Position numbers and translations under genes: made by a program | NCBI GenBank assembly: GCA_023420795.1 | Contig: JAEZVM010000133.1 | Span: forward strand, 1-11,850 | Direction: 5' to 3' | Origin: Pseudomonadota bacterium | Lineage (GTDB): Bacteria > Pseudomonadota > Gammaproteobacteria > Burkholderiales > Burkholderiaceae_D | DNA: 11,850 nt | Part shown: positions 1 to 7,502 of the stretch, one piece after another | Layout: each line of letters begins with the position of its first letter | Position numbering within the stretch: the stretch's first letter is position 1 | Notes under the pieces: generated by a model | Database searches by the model: none | Told to the model about the DNA's origin: nothing | The model's input: only the letters and a program-made list of their open reading frames with translations

Positions 1-72
1 GGTTTTGCCAATATCACGCAGACCGGATCCGGCGACGAACAGCTGATAGCCGCGTTACAATTTCGAGCATGA
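1..72 (+). CDS. hemD: Uroporphyrinogen-III synthase, C-terminal end (partial)
   Basis: The window opens in frame with the last 23 codons of a gene that ends at the TGA at 70-72. The visible tail (GFANITQTGSGDEQLIAALQ, then three residues) resembles the C-terminal end of HemD, where a short 'G-(F/W)-x-x-V/I-x-x-T/A-x-x-x-D' stretch precedes the last helix. HemD cyclises hydroxymethylbilane to uroporphyrinogen III in the cytoplasm, in the haem, sirohaem and cobalamin route. The assignment leans on context: the stop overlaps the hemX start by four bases (ATGA), and hemY follows, which is the usual hemD-hemX-hemY order. Too little of the protein is visible to check catalytic or structural residues. 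Confidence 0.72.
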   Translation, partial: GFANITQTGSGDEQLIAALQFRA

Positions 73-1205
73 ACGAATTGCCATCCTCTTCCAACTTGAA
101 TCAGTCAGCGCAAGCGACTTCCTCTTCTCCGGTTATGCAGAATGGCAGTTCGGCGCGTTCGCTGCCAATCCACAAACTGATTTATGTCGCGCTCGGCGTG
201 CTTGCATTGCTGCTGATCGCGCAGTGGTGGTTTGCGCAACGCGAAATCGACAGCCTGCGCCAGGAACTGGCGCAGCGCCTCAAGAGCGGTGAGACGGTGA
301 CAGCCGAGACCAAGGTGATGGTGAAGTCGGTCGCGGACGGTATGAAAGAGCTGCAGGCCAAGGTTAATGTTCTCGAAGGCAAACAGGTCGAGGCACAGAG
401 TCAGCAGCTCGCCCTCGAGCAGTTGTATCAGGAGCTTTCCAAGAGCCGCGACGACTGGGCGCTGGCCGAGATCGAACAGGTGCTGTCCACCGCCAGCCAG
501 CAGCTTCAGTTGGCAGGCAATGTGCAGGGCGCAGTCATCGCATTGCAGAATGCGGATAACCGCTTGTCGCGCTCGGACAAGCCGCAGTTCATCCTCATCC
601 GCCGTGCAATTGCGAAGGATCTGGAGCGGCTGAAGTCCTTGCCGGTGGTGGACCTGACGGGCATCGCTCTGCGCCTCGACAGCGTGATCGGCCAGATCGA
701 CGGTATGCCGTTGCTGTCGGATGAAAAACCGGCATTGCCGGCGACCCAGCCGAAAGAATCGCGCCGCGCTCGTAAAGGCACCGAGACCAAAGCCATGCCG
801 GAAAAGAATTCTGCCGCAGCGGACTGGGCAGTCCGGCTGGAAGAGGCATGGAACAGCTGGACCAGCGAGATGTGGGGCGAAATCAGGCAGCTGATCCGCG
901 TGCGCAACGTCGAATCGCCGGATGCGTTGCTGCTTTCGCCGACGCAGGCATACTATGCGCGCGAGAACCTGAAGCTGCGCTTGCTGAATGCGCGCCTGGC
1001 TCTGCTCACCCGTAACGAATCCGCATTCCGCAGCGACCTGGTCGCCGCACAGGACACGATTGCCAAGTATTTCGACACCCGCGCAAAGCAGACGCAAACC
1101 GCGCAGGCGCTATTGCGGCAGGTACAGGCAAGCAACCTGTCCATCGAAATGCCGACTCTGGCTGAAAGCCTGAACGCCGTGCGTAACTACAAGGCGAAGC
1201 CATAA
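69..1205 (+). CDS. hemX: HemX family membrane protein of the haem operon
   Basis: This 378-residue protein has a polar Ser/Gln-rich N-terminus (1-33), one transmembrane helix at about 37-55 (LIYVALGVLALLLIAQWWFA), a predicted coiled coil at about 57-125, and a helical C-terminal HemX domain. A charged linker at about 225-250 (KESRRARKGTETK) interrupts the domain. The topology suggests an inner-membrane anchor with most of the protein on the periplasmic side. HemX proteins are often labelled uroporphyrinogen-III C-methyltransferase, but I see no SAM-binding methyltransferase motifs, so that label would be misleading. The exact role is unknown; a part in late tetrapyrrole synthesis is inferred from the operon. 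The start ATG overlaps the hemD stop (ATGA), which implies translational coupling, and hemY starts 5 bp after the stop. Confidence 0.9.
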   Translation: MNELPSSSNLNQSAQATSSSPVMQNGSSARSLPIHKLIYVALGVLALLLIAQWWFAQREIDSLRQELAQRLKSGETVTAETKVMVKSVADGMKELQAKVNVLEGKQVEAQSQQLALEQLYQELSKSRDDWALAEIEQVLSTASQQLQLAGNVQGAVIALQNADNRLSRSDKPQFILIRRAIAKDLERLKSLPVVDLTGIALRLDSVIGQIDGMPLLSDEKPALPATQPKESRRARKGTETKAMPEKNSAAADWAVRLEEAWNSWTSEMWGEIRQLIRVRNVESPDALLLSPTQAYYARENLKLRLLNARLALLTRNESAFRSDLVAAQDTIAKYFDTRAKQTQTAQALLRQVQASNLSIEMPTLAESLNAVRNYKAKP

Positions 1206-1210
1206 CAATC

Positions 1211-2407
1211 ATGCGCATTTTCCTGACGCTCGTCATTCTGTTTGCGGCGGCCATTGGCCTTGCCGTCGGCGCCCGCTTCAATCCCGGTAATGTCGTCTTC
1301 TTTTATCCGCCGTACCGGATCGACCTGTCGCTCAACCTGTTCGTTGTACTGGTCGCGCTCCTGTTCGTGGTGGTCTATACGATCCTGATCGCGATCCGCA
1401 ACACGCAGCAGATGCCGCAACGCGTCGCCGCCTATCGCAGGGAAAAGCGCGAGCGCGAAGGGAACCGCGCGCTGCGCGATGCCTTGAAGGCGCTGTTCGA
1501 GGGGCGTTTCGGCCATGCGGAGAAGGCTGCGGAGCGTGCTGCAGAGAGCCCGGACAACGCCGGTCTTGCAGCCCTGATCGGAGCCCGTGCCGCGCATCGC
1601 ATAGGTCAGCCCGCACGCAGGAACGAGTGGCTGGCAAAGATTCAGGAAGAGCAGACGCTCAAGACGGCGCGGCTGATGACTTCGATCGAATTGCTGGTCG
1701 ATGGCAACGAGGCAGACAATGCGCTGGAGGTGGTTAATGAACTCAATTCCAGCGGCACGCGCCATATCCATGCGTTGCGGCTTGCGCTGAAGGCGAACCA
1801 GCGCGCAAAGAACTGGCCCGAAGTGTTGCGCCTCGTGCGGTTGCTGGACAAGCGCAATGCGCTTCATCCGGCCCTGTCGCGCCGCCTGCGTGAACTGGCC
1901 TATGAGGATCTGCTGACCAGGCAATCGCATGACGCCGAATCGCTCCGCCGTGTGTGGGCGAGCATTCCCACAGATGACCGCGTGCGCCCGTCCGTTGCGA
2001 TCCGTGCCGCCAATGCATTTAATGCCATCGGGCTGCATGATGAAGCGCGCACCGTGGTGGAGCAGGCATTGTCCGGAGAATGGGATGAACGGCTGGTGCG
2101 CGCGTACGGCAGTTCTGCGGGCAGCGAAGGCTCACCCGCGCTTCTCGCGCAGATCGAACGCTGCGAGGAATGGGCAAAGACGCGGCCGAACGATGCCGAG
2201 CTGGAGCTTACGCTGGGAGTGCTGTGCTTCCGACAAAAATTGTGGGGCAAGGCGCAGCGTCATCTGGAAAACGCGCTGTCGAATGCCAGCGAAGCGGAGG
2301 CGGTGCGCGAAGCGCACCTGAAGCTGGCCCAGTTGCATGAGGCGCTGAATCAGTCGGAGCAGGCGGCAGTTCATTATCGGCAATGTGCGTTGGCAACGAT
2401 TCTTTGA
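1211..2407 (+). CDS. hemY: HemY family TPR membrane protein
   Basis: This 398-residue protein begins with two hydrophobic segments (about 2-22 and 42-63), the typical HemY_N hairpin, followed by a basic stretch (RREKREREGNRALRDAL) and then helical repeats resembling TPRs to the end; a clear TPR-like pair lies at about 325-395. Length and layout match proteobacterial HemY (HemY_N family). It is not the same as the HemY protoporphyrinogen oxidase of Gram-positive bacteria, which is an FAD enzyme; no FAD-binding GxGxxG motif is present here. A scaffold role in haem synthesis is plausible but unproven. The gene follows hemX after 5 bp. The nearest Shine-Dalgarno-like AAGG (1191-1194) is 16 nt from the ATG, so translation may depend on coupling with hemX. 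I see no clear intrinsic terminator after it. Confidence 0.9.
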   Translation: MRIFLTLVILFAAAIGLAVGARFNPGNVVFFYPPYRIDLSLNLFVVLVALLFVVVYTILIAIRNTQQMPQRVAAYRREKREREGNRALRDALKALFEGRFGHAEKAAERAAESPDNAGLAALIGARAAHRIGQPARRNEWLAKIQEEQTLKTARLMTSIELLVDGNEADNALEVVNELNSSGTRHIHALRLALKANQRAKNWPEVLRLVRLLDKRNALHPALSRRLRELAYEDLLTRQSHDAESLRRVWASIPTDDRVRPSVAIRAANAFNAIGLHDEARTVVEQALSGEWDERLVRAYGSSAGSEGSPALLAQIERCEEWAKTRPNDAELELTLGVLCFRQKLWGKAQRHLENALSNASEAEAVREAHLKLAQLHEALNQSEQAAVHYRQCALATIL

Positions 2408-2491
2408 ACCCCGGTTGTCAATCGTCCGTTATCCATTCCCTCCCATGAAGCGGTTTTCCTTGATTTCGCCTGCTATTGGTGTGCTGCAATG

Positions 2492-2520
2492 CACAAGTTG
2501 CGAATGAAAGCCGCTATAAT
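2492..2520 (+). promoter_or_regulatory. Candidate promoter of ppa (perfect -10, weak -35)
   Basis: A perfect TATAAT lies at 2515-2520. A start of transcription near 2527 would give a leader of about 34 nt before the ppa ATG. At 17-bp spacing the -35 position holds CACAAG (2492-2497), a poor match to TTGACA. The better hexamer TTGCGA (2498-2503) is only 11 bp away, too close for sigma-70. The placement fits a promoter that separates ppa from the hem operon. The remaining gap (2408-2491) holds no gene or clear terminator that I can see. Confidence 0.55.
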
Positions 2521-2560
2521 CTGCGACTGCAAAATTTTCTTTACCTTCTGAGAGAGCACG

Positions 2561-3100
2561 ATGAGTTTGAGTAATGTACCTGCCGGACGCAACCTGCCGG
2601 AAGATTTCAACGTCATTATCGAGATTCCAATGAATGCCGACCCGATCAAATATGAGGTCGATAAGGAAACCGGCGCGATCTTCGTCGATCGTTTCATGGG
2701 AACCGCGATGCACTATCCGTGCAACTACGGCTACATTCCTCAAACCATTTCCGATGACGGCGACCCGGTCGATGTGCTGGTGATCACGCCGTTCCCGCTG
2801 ATTCCCGGCGTGGTGGTGCGCTGCCGCCCGATCGGCGTGCTGAAGATGACGGACGAGGCGGGCGGTGATGCGAAGCTGCTGGCCGTTCCGGTGGACAAGG
2901 TTCTGCCGCTCTACAGTCGCTGGCAAAAGCCGGAAGACATGAACCAGATGCGCCTGAACCAGATTCAGCACTTCTTCGAGCATTACAAGGATCTCGAAAA
3001 GGGCAAATGGGTCAAGATTGACGGCTGGTATGGTCCGGAAGAGGCGAAGGCTGAAATCCTGGCGGGCGTCGAGAACTACAACAAGGAACACAGCAAGTAA
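2561..3100 (+). CDS. ppa: Inorganic pyrophosphatase, family I
   Basis: This soluble cytoplasmic enzyme hydrolyses pyrophosphate to two phosphates with Mg2+, pulling nucleic acid, protein and NAD+ synthesis forward. The 179-residue length is typical of bacterial family I enzymes. The known active-site set of the E. coli enzyme is present with a constant offset of one: E21, K30, E32, R44, Y56, D66, D68, D71, D98, D103, K105, Y142 and K143. The family signature DDGDPVDVLV lies at 65-74. The start is supported by AGAGAG (2551-2556) 4 nt before the ATG. The gene has its own -10 element upstream and a strong terminator just downstream, so it is probably transcribed alone. Nothing is missing or odd in the protein. 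Confidence 0.98.
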   Translation: MSLSNVPAGRNLPEDFNVIIEIPMNADPIKYEVDKETGAIFVDRFMGTAMHYPCNYGYIPQTISDDGDPVDVLVITPFPLIPGVVVRCRPIGVLKMTDEAGGDAKLLAVPVDKVLPLYSRWQKPEDMNQMRLNQIQHFFEHYKDLEKGKWVKIDGWYGPEEAKAEILAGVENYNKEHSK

Positions 3101-3126
3101 TTGATCGATTCCTCCGGAACGCAATG

Positions 3127-3156
3127 AAGCGCACCCATGTGGTGCGCTTTTCTTTT
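3127..3156 (+). terminator. Intrinsic terminator after ppa
   Basis: A perfect 9-bp stem, AAGCGCACC (3127-3135) with GGTGCGCTT (3141-3149), closes a 5-nt loop (CATGT) and is followed by TTCTTTT. It lies 26 nt after the ppa stop. The reverse strand lacks a T tract after the stem, so it should act for ppa only and not for the kinase gene that converges from the right. Confidence 0.9.
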
Positions 3157-3188
3157 ATGGGGAATCTACTTCTGTCCCGTCGGAGAAA

Positions 3189-4247
3189 TCAACGCAGCAG
3201 ACCCGTGCTGGCGATTGCCGCAGTGGCGATCAGCGCGAGAGCCGCGATCCAGCGTAGCCGGCGCAGCCTTGCCGGCAGATTCCGGCCTTCCTGCTGCGTC
3301 AGCGGCGCAAGAGCGACCTGCATGTGCTGATGCGCGCGCCTTTGCTTCAGCAAATAGCGCTTGATATCGAGCGCCATTTGTTCGGCATCCTGATAGCGCT
3401 TTTCGGGGCGCTTGCTCATTGCCCGCATCACGATGTGCGACAGCGCGAGGGGAATTTTCGGATCGGCTTCATGCGGTGCCGGCGGCGCCTTATAGGCAAT
3501 CTGCTGCAACAACTTGGAAGCACTGTCCGACCGGAACGGCGTGCGGCCAACCAGCATTTCATACATCACCGCACCGAGCGAATAAATGTCGGTGCGCGCA
3601 TCCACGGGCTTGCCCAGCGCCTGTTCCGGCGACATGTAGTTGGGCGTGCCGAGCAGGCTGTTCGGATGGAACATGGTGTATGGCTCTTCCGCGCTTGCCG
3701 GTCGTTCGGCGGTCCGGTTCGGGGCCCGGGCGATGCCGAAATCGATCAGCTTGGGCTGATCTTCCTTCACCATGAAAATGTTGGCGGGCTTGATATCCCG
3801 ATGAACGACTTCCTTGCAATGCGCATGATGCAGCGCGTCGGCGATCTTCCAGGCGATCGACGCCGCCTCATCGGGTTTGAAGCGGTGACCGCTGGCGAGC
3901 ATCTTGTGCAGCTCCCGTCCTTGCAGGTATTCCATCGCGATGTAGGCAGTCCCGCCTTCGCTGGACGCATCATGGATCGTGACGATGTGCGGATGCGACA
4001 GGCAACCCGCGGCGCGAGCCTCGTTGATGAACTGGTGCTGGTATTTGCTCTTTTCCGCAGGTGTCAGGCGCGGATTGAAGGTCTTGATCGCAATGTCGCG
4101 GCCGACCACCGGATCGTGTGCCAGATAGACGCAACCCAAGGTACCGCGGCCCAGTTCCCGCGTGACATAGAAACGTCCGATCCGGGCGATCGGAACATTC
4201 GAAGGGCTGGTTGGCGGCGAGGTGATTGCATCAGCCAAGGTTGTCAT
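3189..4247 (-). CDS. Ser/Thr protein kinase with C-terminal membrane anchor
   Basis: This 352-residue Hanks-type kinase (PknB/Stk-like) has all the hallmarks of an active enzyme: glycine loop GRGTLG (33-38), ATP-anchoring K55, helix-C glutamate near E76, catalytic HRDIKPAN (149-156), DFG (169-171) and SPE (206-208). The activation segment is about 40 residues, somewhat long, with a Pro/Ala/Glu-rich insert before the GTPNYMSPEQ motif. The kinase fold ends near residue 300, followed by a basic juxtamembrane region and one hydrophobic helix (about 332-349) that stops only three residues before the C-terminus. There are no PASTA or other outside domains, so the kinase should face the cytoplasm on the inner membrane. 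The ATG is the first in-frame start after an upstream stop; no Shine-Dalgarno is evident. The gene lies 76 bp downstream of the acyltransferase gene on the same strand. The substrate is unknown and no phosphatase gene lies nearby. Confidence 0.93.
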   Translation of the reverse strand: MTTLADAITSPPTSPSNVPIARIGRFYVTRELGRGTLGCVYLAHDPVVGRDIAIKTFNPRLTPAEKSKYQHQFINEARAAGCLSHPHIVTIHDASSEGGTAYIAMEYLQGRELHKMLASGHRFKPDEAASIAWKIADALHHAHCKEVVHRDIKPANIFMVKEDQPKLIDFGIARAPNRTAERPASAEEPYTMFHPNSLLGTPNYMSPEQALGKPVDARTDIYSLGAVMYEMLVGRTPFRSDSASKLLQQIAYKAPPAPHEADPKIPLALSHIVMRAMSKRPEKRYQDAEQMALDIKRYLLKQRRAHQHMQVALAPLTQQEGRNLPARLRRLRWIAALALIATAAIASTGLLR

Positions 4248-4323
4248 GATGCAAAAGCATGCCGTGAAGTGTTGTTTTTGGCAAGGAATTCTGCAGTGGA
4301 TAGTTCATTCACAACAGCAGCAT

Positions 4324-5460
4324 TCAAGCCGTTCTGAATGGATTGCGCTCGGCCAGTTCGTCAATATACGCGTCGATGCCGCCCGCCTCCTGCTCAAGGA
4401 AGTGTTCCACCGCATCGGCGAACGCGGGATGCGCAAGCCAGTGCGCGGACCAGGTCTTGTGCGGCAGGAAGCCGCGTGCCATCTTGTGTTCACCTTGCGC
4501 CCCGCCTTCAAAGCACATGATGTTGTTGGAAATGCAAAATTCTAGGGGCTGATAATAAGCCGTCTCAAAATGCAGGCAGGGCACATCTTCGACGGTTCCC
4601 CAGTAGCGGCCGTACAAGGTCTGCGTGTCATGAATGACGAGCGAACTGGCGATCGGCCTACCGGCACGTTCGGCGATGATCAGCAAGACATGCTGCGGCA
4701 TGGTTGTGCCAATACGCAGGAAAAAGTCGAGATTCAGGTAAGGCTCGGAATAGTGCGCGGCATAAGTCCTATCGTAGCAGCGCTTGAAGAAACGCCAGTC
4801 GGCTTCGCTCGCATCAGTACCCGGCACATGGCGGAAGCGGATGCCGGCTTCCTGTACCTTGCGGCGTTCGGCGCGGATGTTCTTGCGCTTCTTGCGATCG
4901 AGCGTCGAAAGGAAATCATCGAAATCCCGATAGCCGCGGTTGAGCCAATGGAATTGCACGCCGGTTCGTAGCATGAAGCCTGCATCCTTCAGTCGCAGCG
5001 CCTGCGCTTCCGGTGGAAAAAGGATGTGTGTGGAGGACAAGCCGCTGGCTTCCTGCAATGAGCACAAGGCGGCGATCAGGGCGGCTTCCGATGCGCTATC
5101 ACGCGCCAGCAGCCGGCTGCAGGCTACCGGGGTGAACGGAATGGCTGACAGCAGCTTCGGATAATAGGCCAGCCGATTGCGTCGGTAGGCATCGGCCCAT
5201 GCCCAGTCGAATACGTACTCGCCATAGGAATGATGTTTGACATACAGTGGCAGTGCGGCCTGGAGCCTGCCGTCATTCCATAAGGTTAGGTATTGCGGTT
5301 GCCAGCCGGTCTCAGCGGAGGCGCAGCCGGTTTCATGCAATGCGTCGAGGAAAGCAAAGGAAAGAAACGGGTTGTTATCCGCTTGCATCGCAAGCAGCCC
5401 GTTCCATGCTTGCTGGCCAATGTCGGAAAGAGATGAAACGATTCGCGTGCGATAATTCAC
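4324..5460 (-). CDS. FemAB/GNAT-like N-acyltransferase (DUF482, COG3146 type)
   Basis: This 378-residue protein matches from memory the COG3146/DUF482 family of predicted N-acyltransferases, related to FemAB and GNAT folds. Family-typical stretches are NPFLSFAFLDALHETG (30-45), the tract at 71-91 containing HSYGEYVFDWAWADA, YYPKL (99-103), and FEGGAQGEH (317-325) followed by KMARGFLP. A basic patch, LDRKKRKNIRAERRKVQE, lies in the middle. No signal peptide or membrane helix is visible, so it should be cytoplasmic. The substrate is unknown, and the acyl donor (acyl-CoA or aminoacyl-tRNA) cannot be told from sequence. The reading frame opens with GTG (5458-5460) with no Shine-Dalgarno at proper distance; see the mini-ORF just upstream. 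No other in-frame start lies upstream before the conserved region. The kinase gene follows on the same strand, and nadE diverges 44 bp away. Confidence 0.82.
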   Translation of the reverse strand: MNYRTRIVSSLSDIGQQAWNGLLAMQADNNPFLSFAFLDALHETGCASAETGWQPQYLTLWNDGRLQAALPLYVKHHSYGEYVFDWAWADAYRRNRLAYYPKLLSAIPFTPVACSRLLARDSASEAALIAALCSLQEASGLSSTHILFPPEAQALRLKDAGFMLRTGVQFHWLNRGYRDFDDFLSTLDRKKRKNIRAERRKVQEAGIRFRHVPGTDASEADWRFFKRCYDRTYAAHYSEPYLNLDFFLRIGTTMPQHVLLIIAERAGRPIASSLVIHDTQTLYGRYWGTVEDVPCLHFETAYYQPLEFCISNNIMCFEGGAQGEHKMARGFLPHKTWSAHWLAHPAFADAVEHFLEQEAGGIDAYIDELAERNPFRTA

Positions 5461-5483
5461 TGTTGATAATTCATGCTTTTCCT
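5451..5483 (-). promoter_or_regulatory. Shine-Dalgarno plus five-codon upstream ORF overlapping the acyltransferase start
   Basis: On the minus strand AGGA (5483-5480) sits 5 nt before an ATG (5474-5472). That ATG opens MNYQQ and stops at TGA (5459-5457). The TGA overlaps the GTG start of the acyltransferase frame (5460-5458) as GTGA. The 9-mer TGAATTATC occurs at 5473-5465 and again at 5459-5451, a 14-nt period. Both frames therefore begin with Asn-Tyr. This looks like a partial tandem repeat that moved the good ribosome site out of frame, or a translational-coupling leader. Confidence 0.6.
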
Positions 5484-5504
5484 GAGCAGTTCGGTTTGCC
5501 CATC

Positions 5505-7118
5505 ATGACAGTCAAAGTTGCCATTGCCCAAATCAACAGCACCGTCGGCGACTTCGCCCGCAATCGTGCAAAGATCGTGGAATTCGCGCGTCGCGCCGCC
5601 TCGCAGGGCGCGGACATCGTAGTCACCCCGGAATTGTCGCTGGCCGGATATACCCCGGAAGATTTGTTGCTGCGTCATTCATTCTACGCAAAAAGCGTTC
5701 AGGAGTTGGGCGCGCTTGCCATGGAACTGGCCGATCTCAAGGATCTGCATGTTGTCGTCGGCCATCCTCTCCTGAAGGACGGCAAGCGCTTCAATGCGGC
5801 ATCCGTTCTCGTCAATGGCAAGACGCTCGGCACATATCGCAAGCACGATTTGCCGAACGATACGGTATTCGACGAAAAGCGTTATTTCTCGTCGTCGGAC
5901 GAGCCCTTCGTGTTCGAGGTAAAGGGAACCCGCTTCGGCATCAATATTTGCGAAGACACCTGGTTCTCGCATGCTCCGGGCCGCGCGAAGGCCGCCGGTG
6001 CGCAGGTGCTGCTGGTGCCGAACGGCTCTCCTTTCCACATGAAAAAGCAGCATCTGCGCTATGACGTGATGCGTACTCATGTCAGCGCGGAAGGCATGCC
6101 GCTGGTCTATGCGAATCTCGTCGGTGGTCAGGATGAACTGATTTTCGACGGCAATTCCTTCGTGATGGATGGCATGGGCACCGTCTGCATGCAGATGAAG
6201 CATTGCGAGGAAGATCTGCAGATCGTCGAGTTCGAAGGCGCACAGCCGAAGCCCGGGTCTCTCGCTGCGGAGCAGACGATCGAGGCGCAGGTTTATCAGG
6301 CGCTGGTACTCGGCGTGCGCGACTACATCGGCAAGAACGGCTTCCCCGGCGCGATCATCGGCCTGTCAGGGGGCGTGGATTCCGCGCTGGTATTGGCAGT
6401 CGCGGTCGATGCGCTTGGCACCGACAAGGTGCGCGCGGTGATGATGCCTTCGCCGTACACCGCCGAGATTTCCTGGCTCGATTCGCGCGACATGGTCAAG
6501 CGGCTGGGCGTGCGCTACGACGAGATTCCGATCGTCGATTGTTTTGATGCCTTCCGTCGTACGCTGTCGAAGGAATTCGAGGGGCTGCCGGAAGACACCA
6601 CCGAAGAGAACATCCAGGCCCGCATTCGCGGCACCATCCTGATGGCGCTGTCGAACAAGTACGGCTCGATCGTGCTCACCACCGGTAACAAGAGCGAGAT
6701 GGCGGTCGGTTACTGCACGCTGTACGGTGACATGGCGGGCGGCTTCGCGGTGATCAAGGATATCGCCAAGACGCTGGTGTACCGGCTGTGCTCGCACCGC
6801 AACGCGATTTCCGAAGTGATCCCGGAGCGGATCCTGACGCGCGCGCCGTCTGCGGAACTTCGCCCGAACCAGACCGATCAGGATTCGCTGCCTGCATATG
6901 AAGTGCTGGACGCGATCATGCAAATGTACATGGAAGAGAATCACAGCATTGCCGACATCATTGCCGCGGGCTATCGCAGTGAAGATGTGGAACGCGTGAC
7001 GCGTTTGATTAAAATAAACGAATACAAGCGCCGCCAGGCACCGGTCGGCATCCGCGTCACGCATCGCGCATTCGGTCGCGACTGGCGCTATCCGATTACT
7101 TCAAAGTTTCGCGAGTGA
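5505..7118 (+). CDS. nadE: Glutamine-dependent NAD+ synthetase
   Basis: This 537-residue, two-domain cytoplasmic enzyme performs the last step of NAD+ synthesis: nicotinate adenine dinucleotide plus ATP and ammonia gives NAD+. The N-terminal nitrilase-type amidase domain (about 3-260) takes ammonia from glutamine; its triad is E43 (PELSLAGY), K113 (YRKHDLPN) and C149 (NICEDTW). The C-terminal synthetase domain has the ATP pyrophosphatase P-loop SGGVDS (288-293) and the family motif TTGNKSEMAVGYCTLYGDMAGG. I chose ATG 5505 because conservation starts there (MTVKVAIAQINSTVGDF); the open frame extends to 5247 but that part lies over the divergent acyltransferase gene and shows no family similarity. 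The Shine-Dalgarno is weak. glnB follows after 21 bp, probably in the same transcript. Pyrophosphate from this reaction is a Ppa substrate. Confidence 0.97.
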   Translation: MTVKVAIAQINSTVGDFARNRAKIVEFARRAASQGADIVVTPELSLAGYTPEDLLLRHSFYAKSVQELGALAMELADLKDLHVVVGHPLLKDGKRFNAASVLVNGKTLGTYRKHDLPNDTVFDEKRYFSSSDEPFVFEVKGTRFGINICEDTWFSHAPGRAKAAGAQVLLVPNGSPFHMKKQHLRYDVMRTHVSAEGMPLVYANLVGGQDELIFDGNSFVMDGMGTVCMQMKHCEEDLQIVEFEGAQPKPGSLAAEQTIEAQVYQALVLGVRDYIGKNGFPGAIIGLSGGVDSALVLAVAVDALGTDKVRAVMMPSPYTAEISWLDSRDMVKRLGVRYDEIPIVDCFDAFRRTLSKEFEGLPEDTTEENIQARIRGTILMALSNKYGSIVLTTGNKSEMAVGYCTLYGDMAGGFAVIKDIAKTLVYRLCSHRNAISEVIPERILTRAPSAELRPNQTDQDSLPAYEVLDAIMQMYMEENHSIADIIAAGYRSEDVERVTRLIKINEYKRRQAPVGIRVTHRAFGRDWRYPITSKFRE

Positions 7119-7139
7119 TAATTAATCTAAGGAGTTTTT

Positions 7140-7478
7140 ATGAAGCTGGTTACTGCAATCATCAAGCCATTCAAGCTGGACGAAGTGCGCGAGGCACTGG
7201 GGGAAATCGGCATTAACGGTTTGACGGTAACGGAAGTGAAGGGATTCGGCCGCCAGAAGGGACATACCGAGCTGTACCGGGGTGCTGAATATGTGGTCGA
7301 TTTCCTGCCGAAGGTGAAAATCGAGGCAGTCGTCGATGACAAGGTGGTGGAGCAGGCGGTTGATGCGATCATCAAGGCGGCACGGACCGGCAAGATCGGC
7401 GACGGCAAGATCTTCGTGCGCGAGGTGGAGCAGGTGATCCGCATCCGTACCGGAGAAACCGGCGCCGACGCGGTCTGA
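7140..7478 (+). CDS. glnB: PII nitrogen regulatory protein
   Basis: This 112-residue trimeric signal protein binds ATP/ADP and 2-oxoglutarate and reports carbon/nitrogen status to enzymes such as GlnD/GlnE-controlled glutamine synthetase and the NtrB kinase. The T loop carries the uridylylation tyrosine Y51 in GHTELYRGAEYVVDF. The B-loop TGKIGDGKIFV and the C-terminal RIRTGE are intact. Length and motifs are those of GlnB/GlnK. Without an adjacent amtB transporter gene, GlnB is more likely than GlnK. A strong Shine-Dalgarno, TAAGGAG (7128-7134), lies 5 nt before the ATG, much better than that of nadE, so glnB may be made in excess of NadE from a shared transcript. A separate promoter inside the nadE end is possible (TAAAAT at 7010-7015, no good -35). 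A probable terminator lies 98 nt after the stop, within the convergent gene. Confidence 0.97.
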   Translation: MKLVTAIIKPFKLDEVREALGEIGINGLTVTEVKGFGRQKGHTELYRGAEYVVDFLPKVKIEAVVDDKVVEQAVDAIIKAARTGKIGDGKIFVREVEQVIRIRTGETGADAV

Positions 7479-7502
7479 TCGCGTCGCTGAATTTGTAGAG
7501 GC

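Noticed and set aside
105..1097. 330-codon minus-strand open frame opposite hemX
   Set aside because: Antisense shadow caused by codon bias; Cys/Arg/His-rich translation without domain features, and hemX is clearly coding.
1187..2038. 283-codon minus-strand open frame opposite hemY
   Set aside because: Antisense shadow; no motif, and it runs over the hemX-hemY junction.
2480..2495. Inverted repeat TGTGC-N6-GCACA upstream of the ppa -10
   Set aside because: Only 5 bp per arm; expected by chance and not matching an operator I can name.
4249..4260. Small hairpin ATGC-AAAA-GCAT just upstream of the kinase start
   Set aside because: A 4-bp stem is too weak to claim a regulatory role.
3324..4337. 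337-codon plus-strand open frame opposite the kinase
   Set aside because: Antisense shadow of a gene with all kinase motifs.
5247..5504. N-terminal extension of nadE by 86 codons
   Set aside because: It lies over the divergent acyltransferase gene, is Arg/Ser-rich and unlike the family; nitrilase homology begins at the ATG at 5505.
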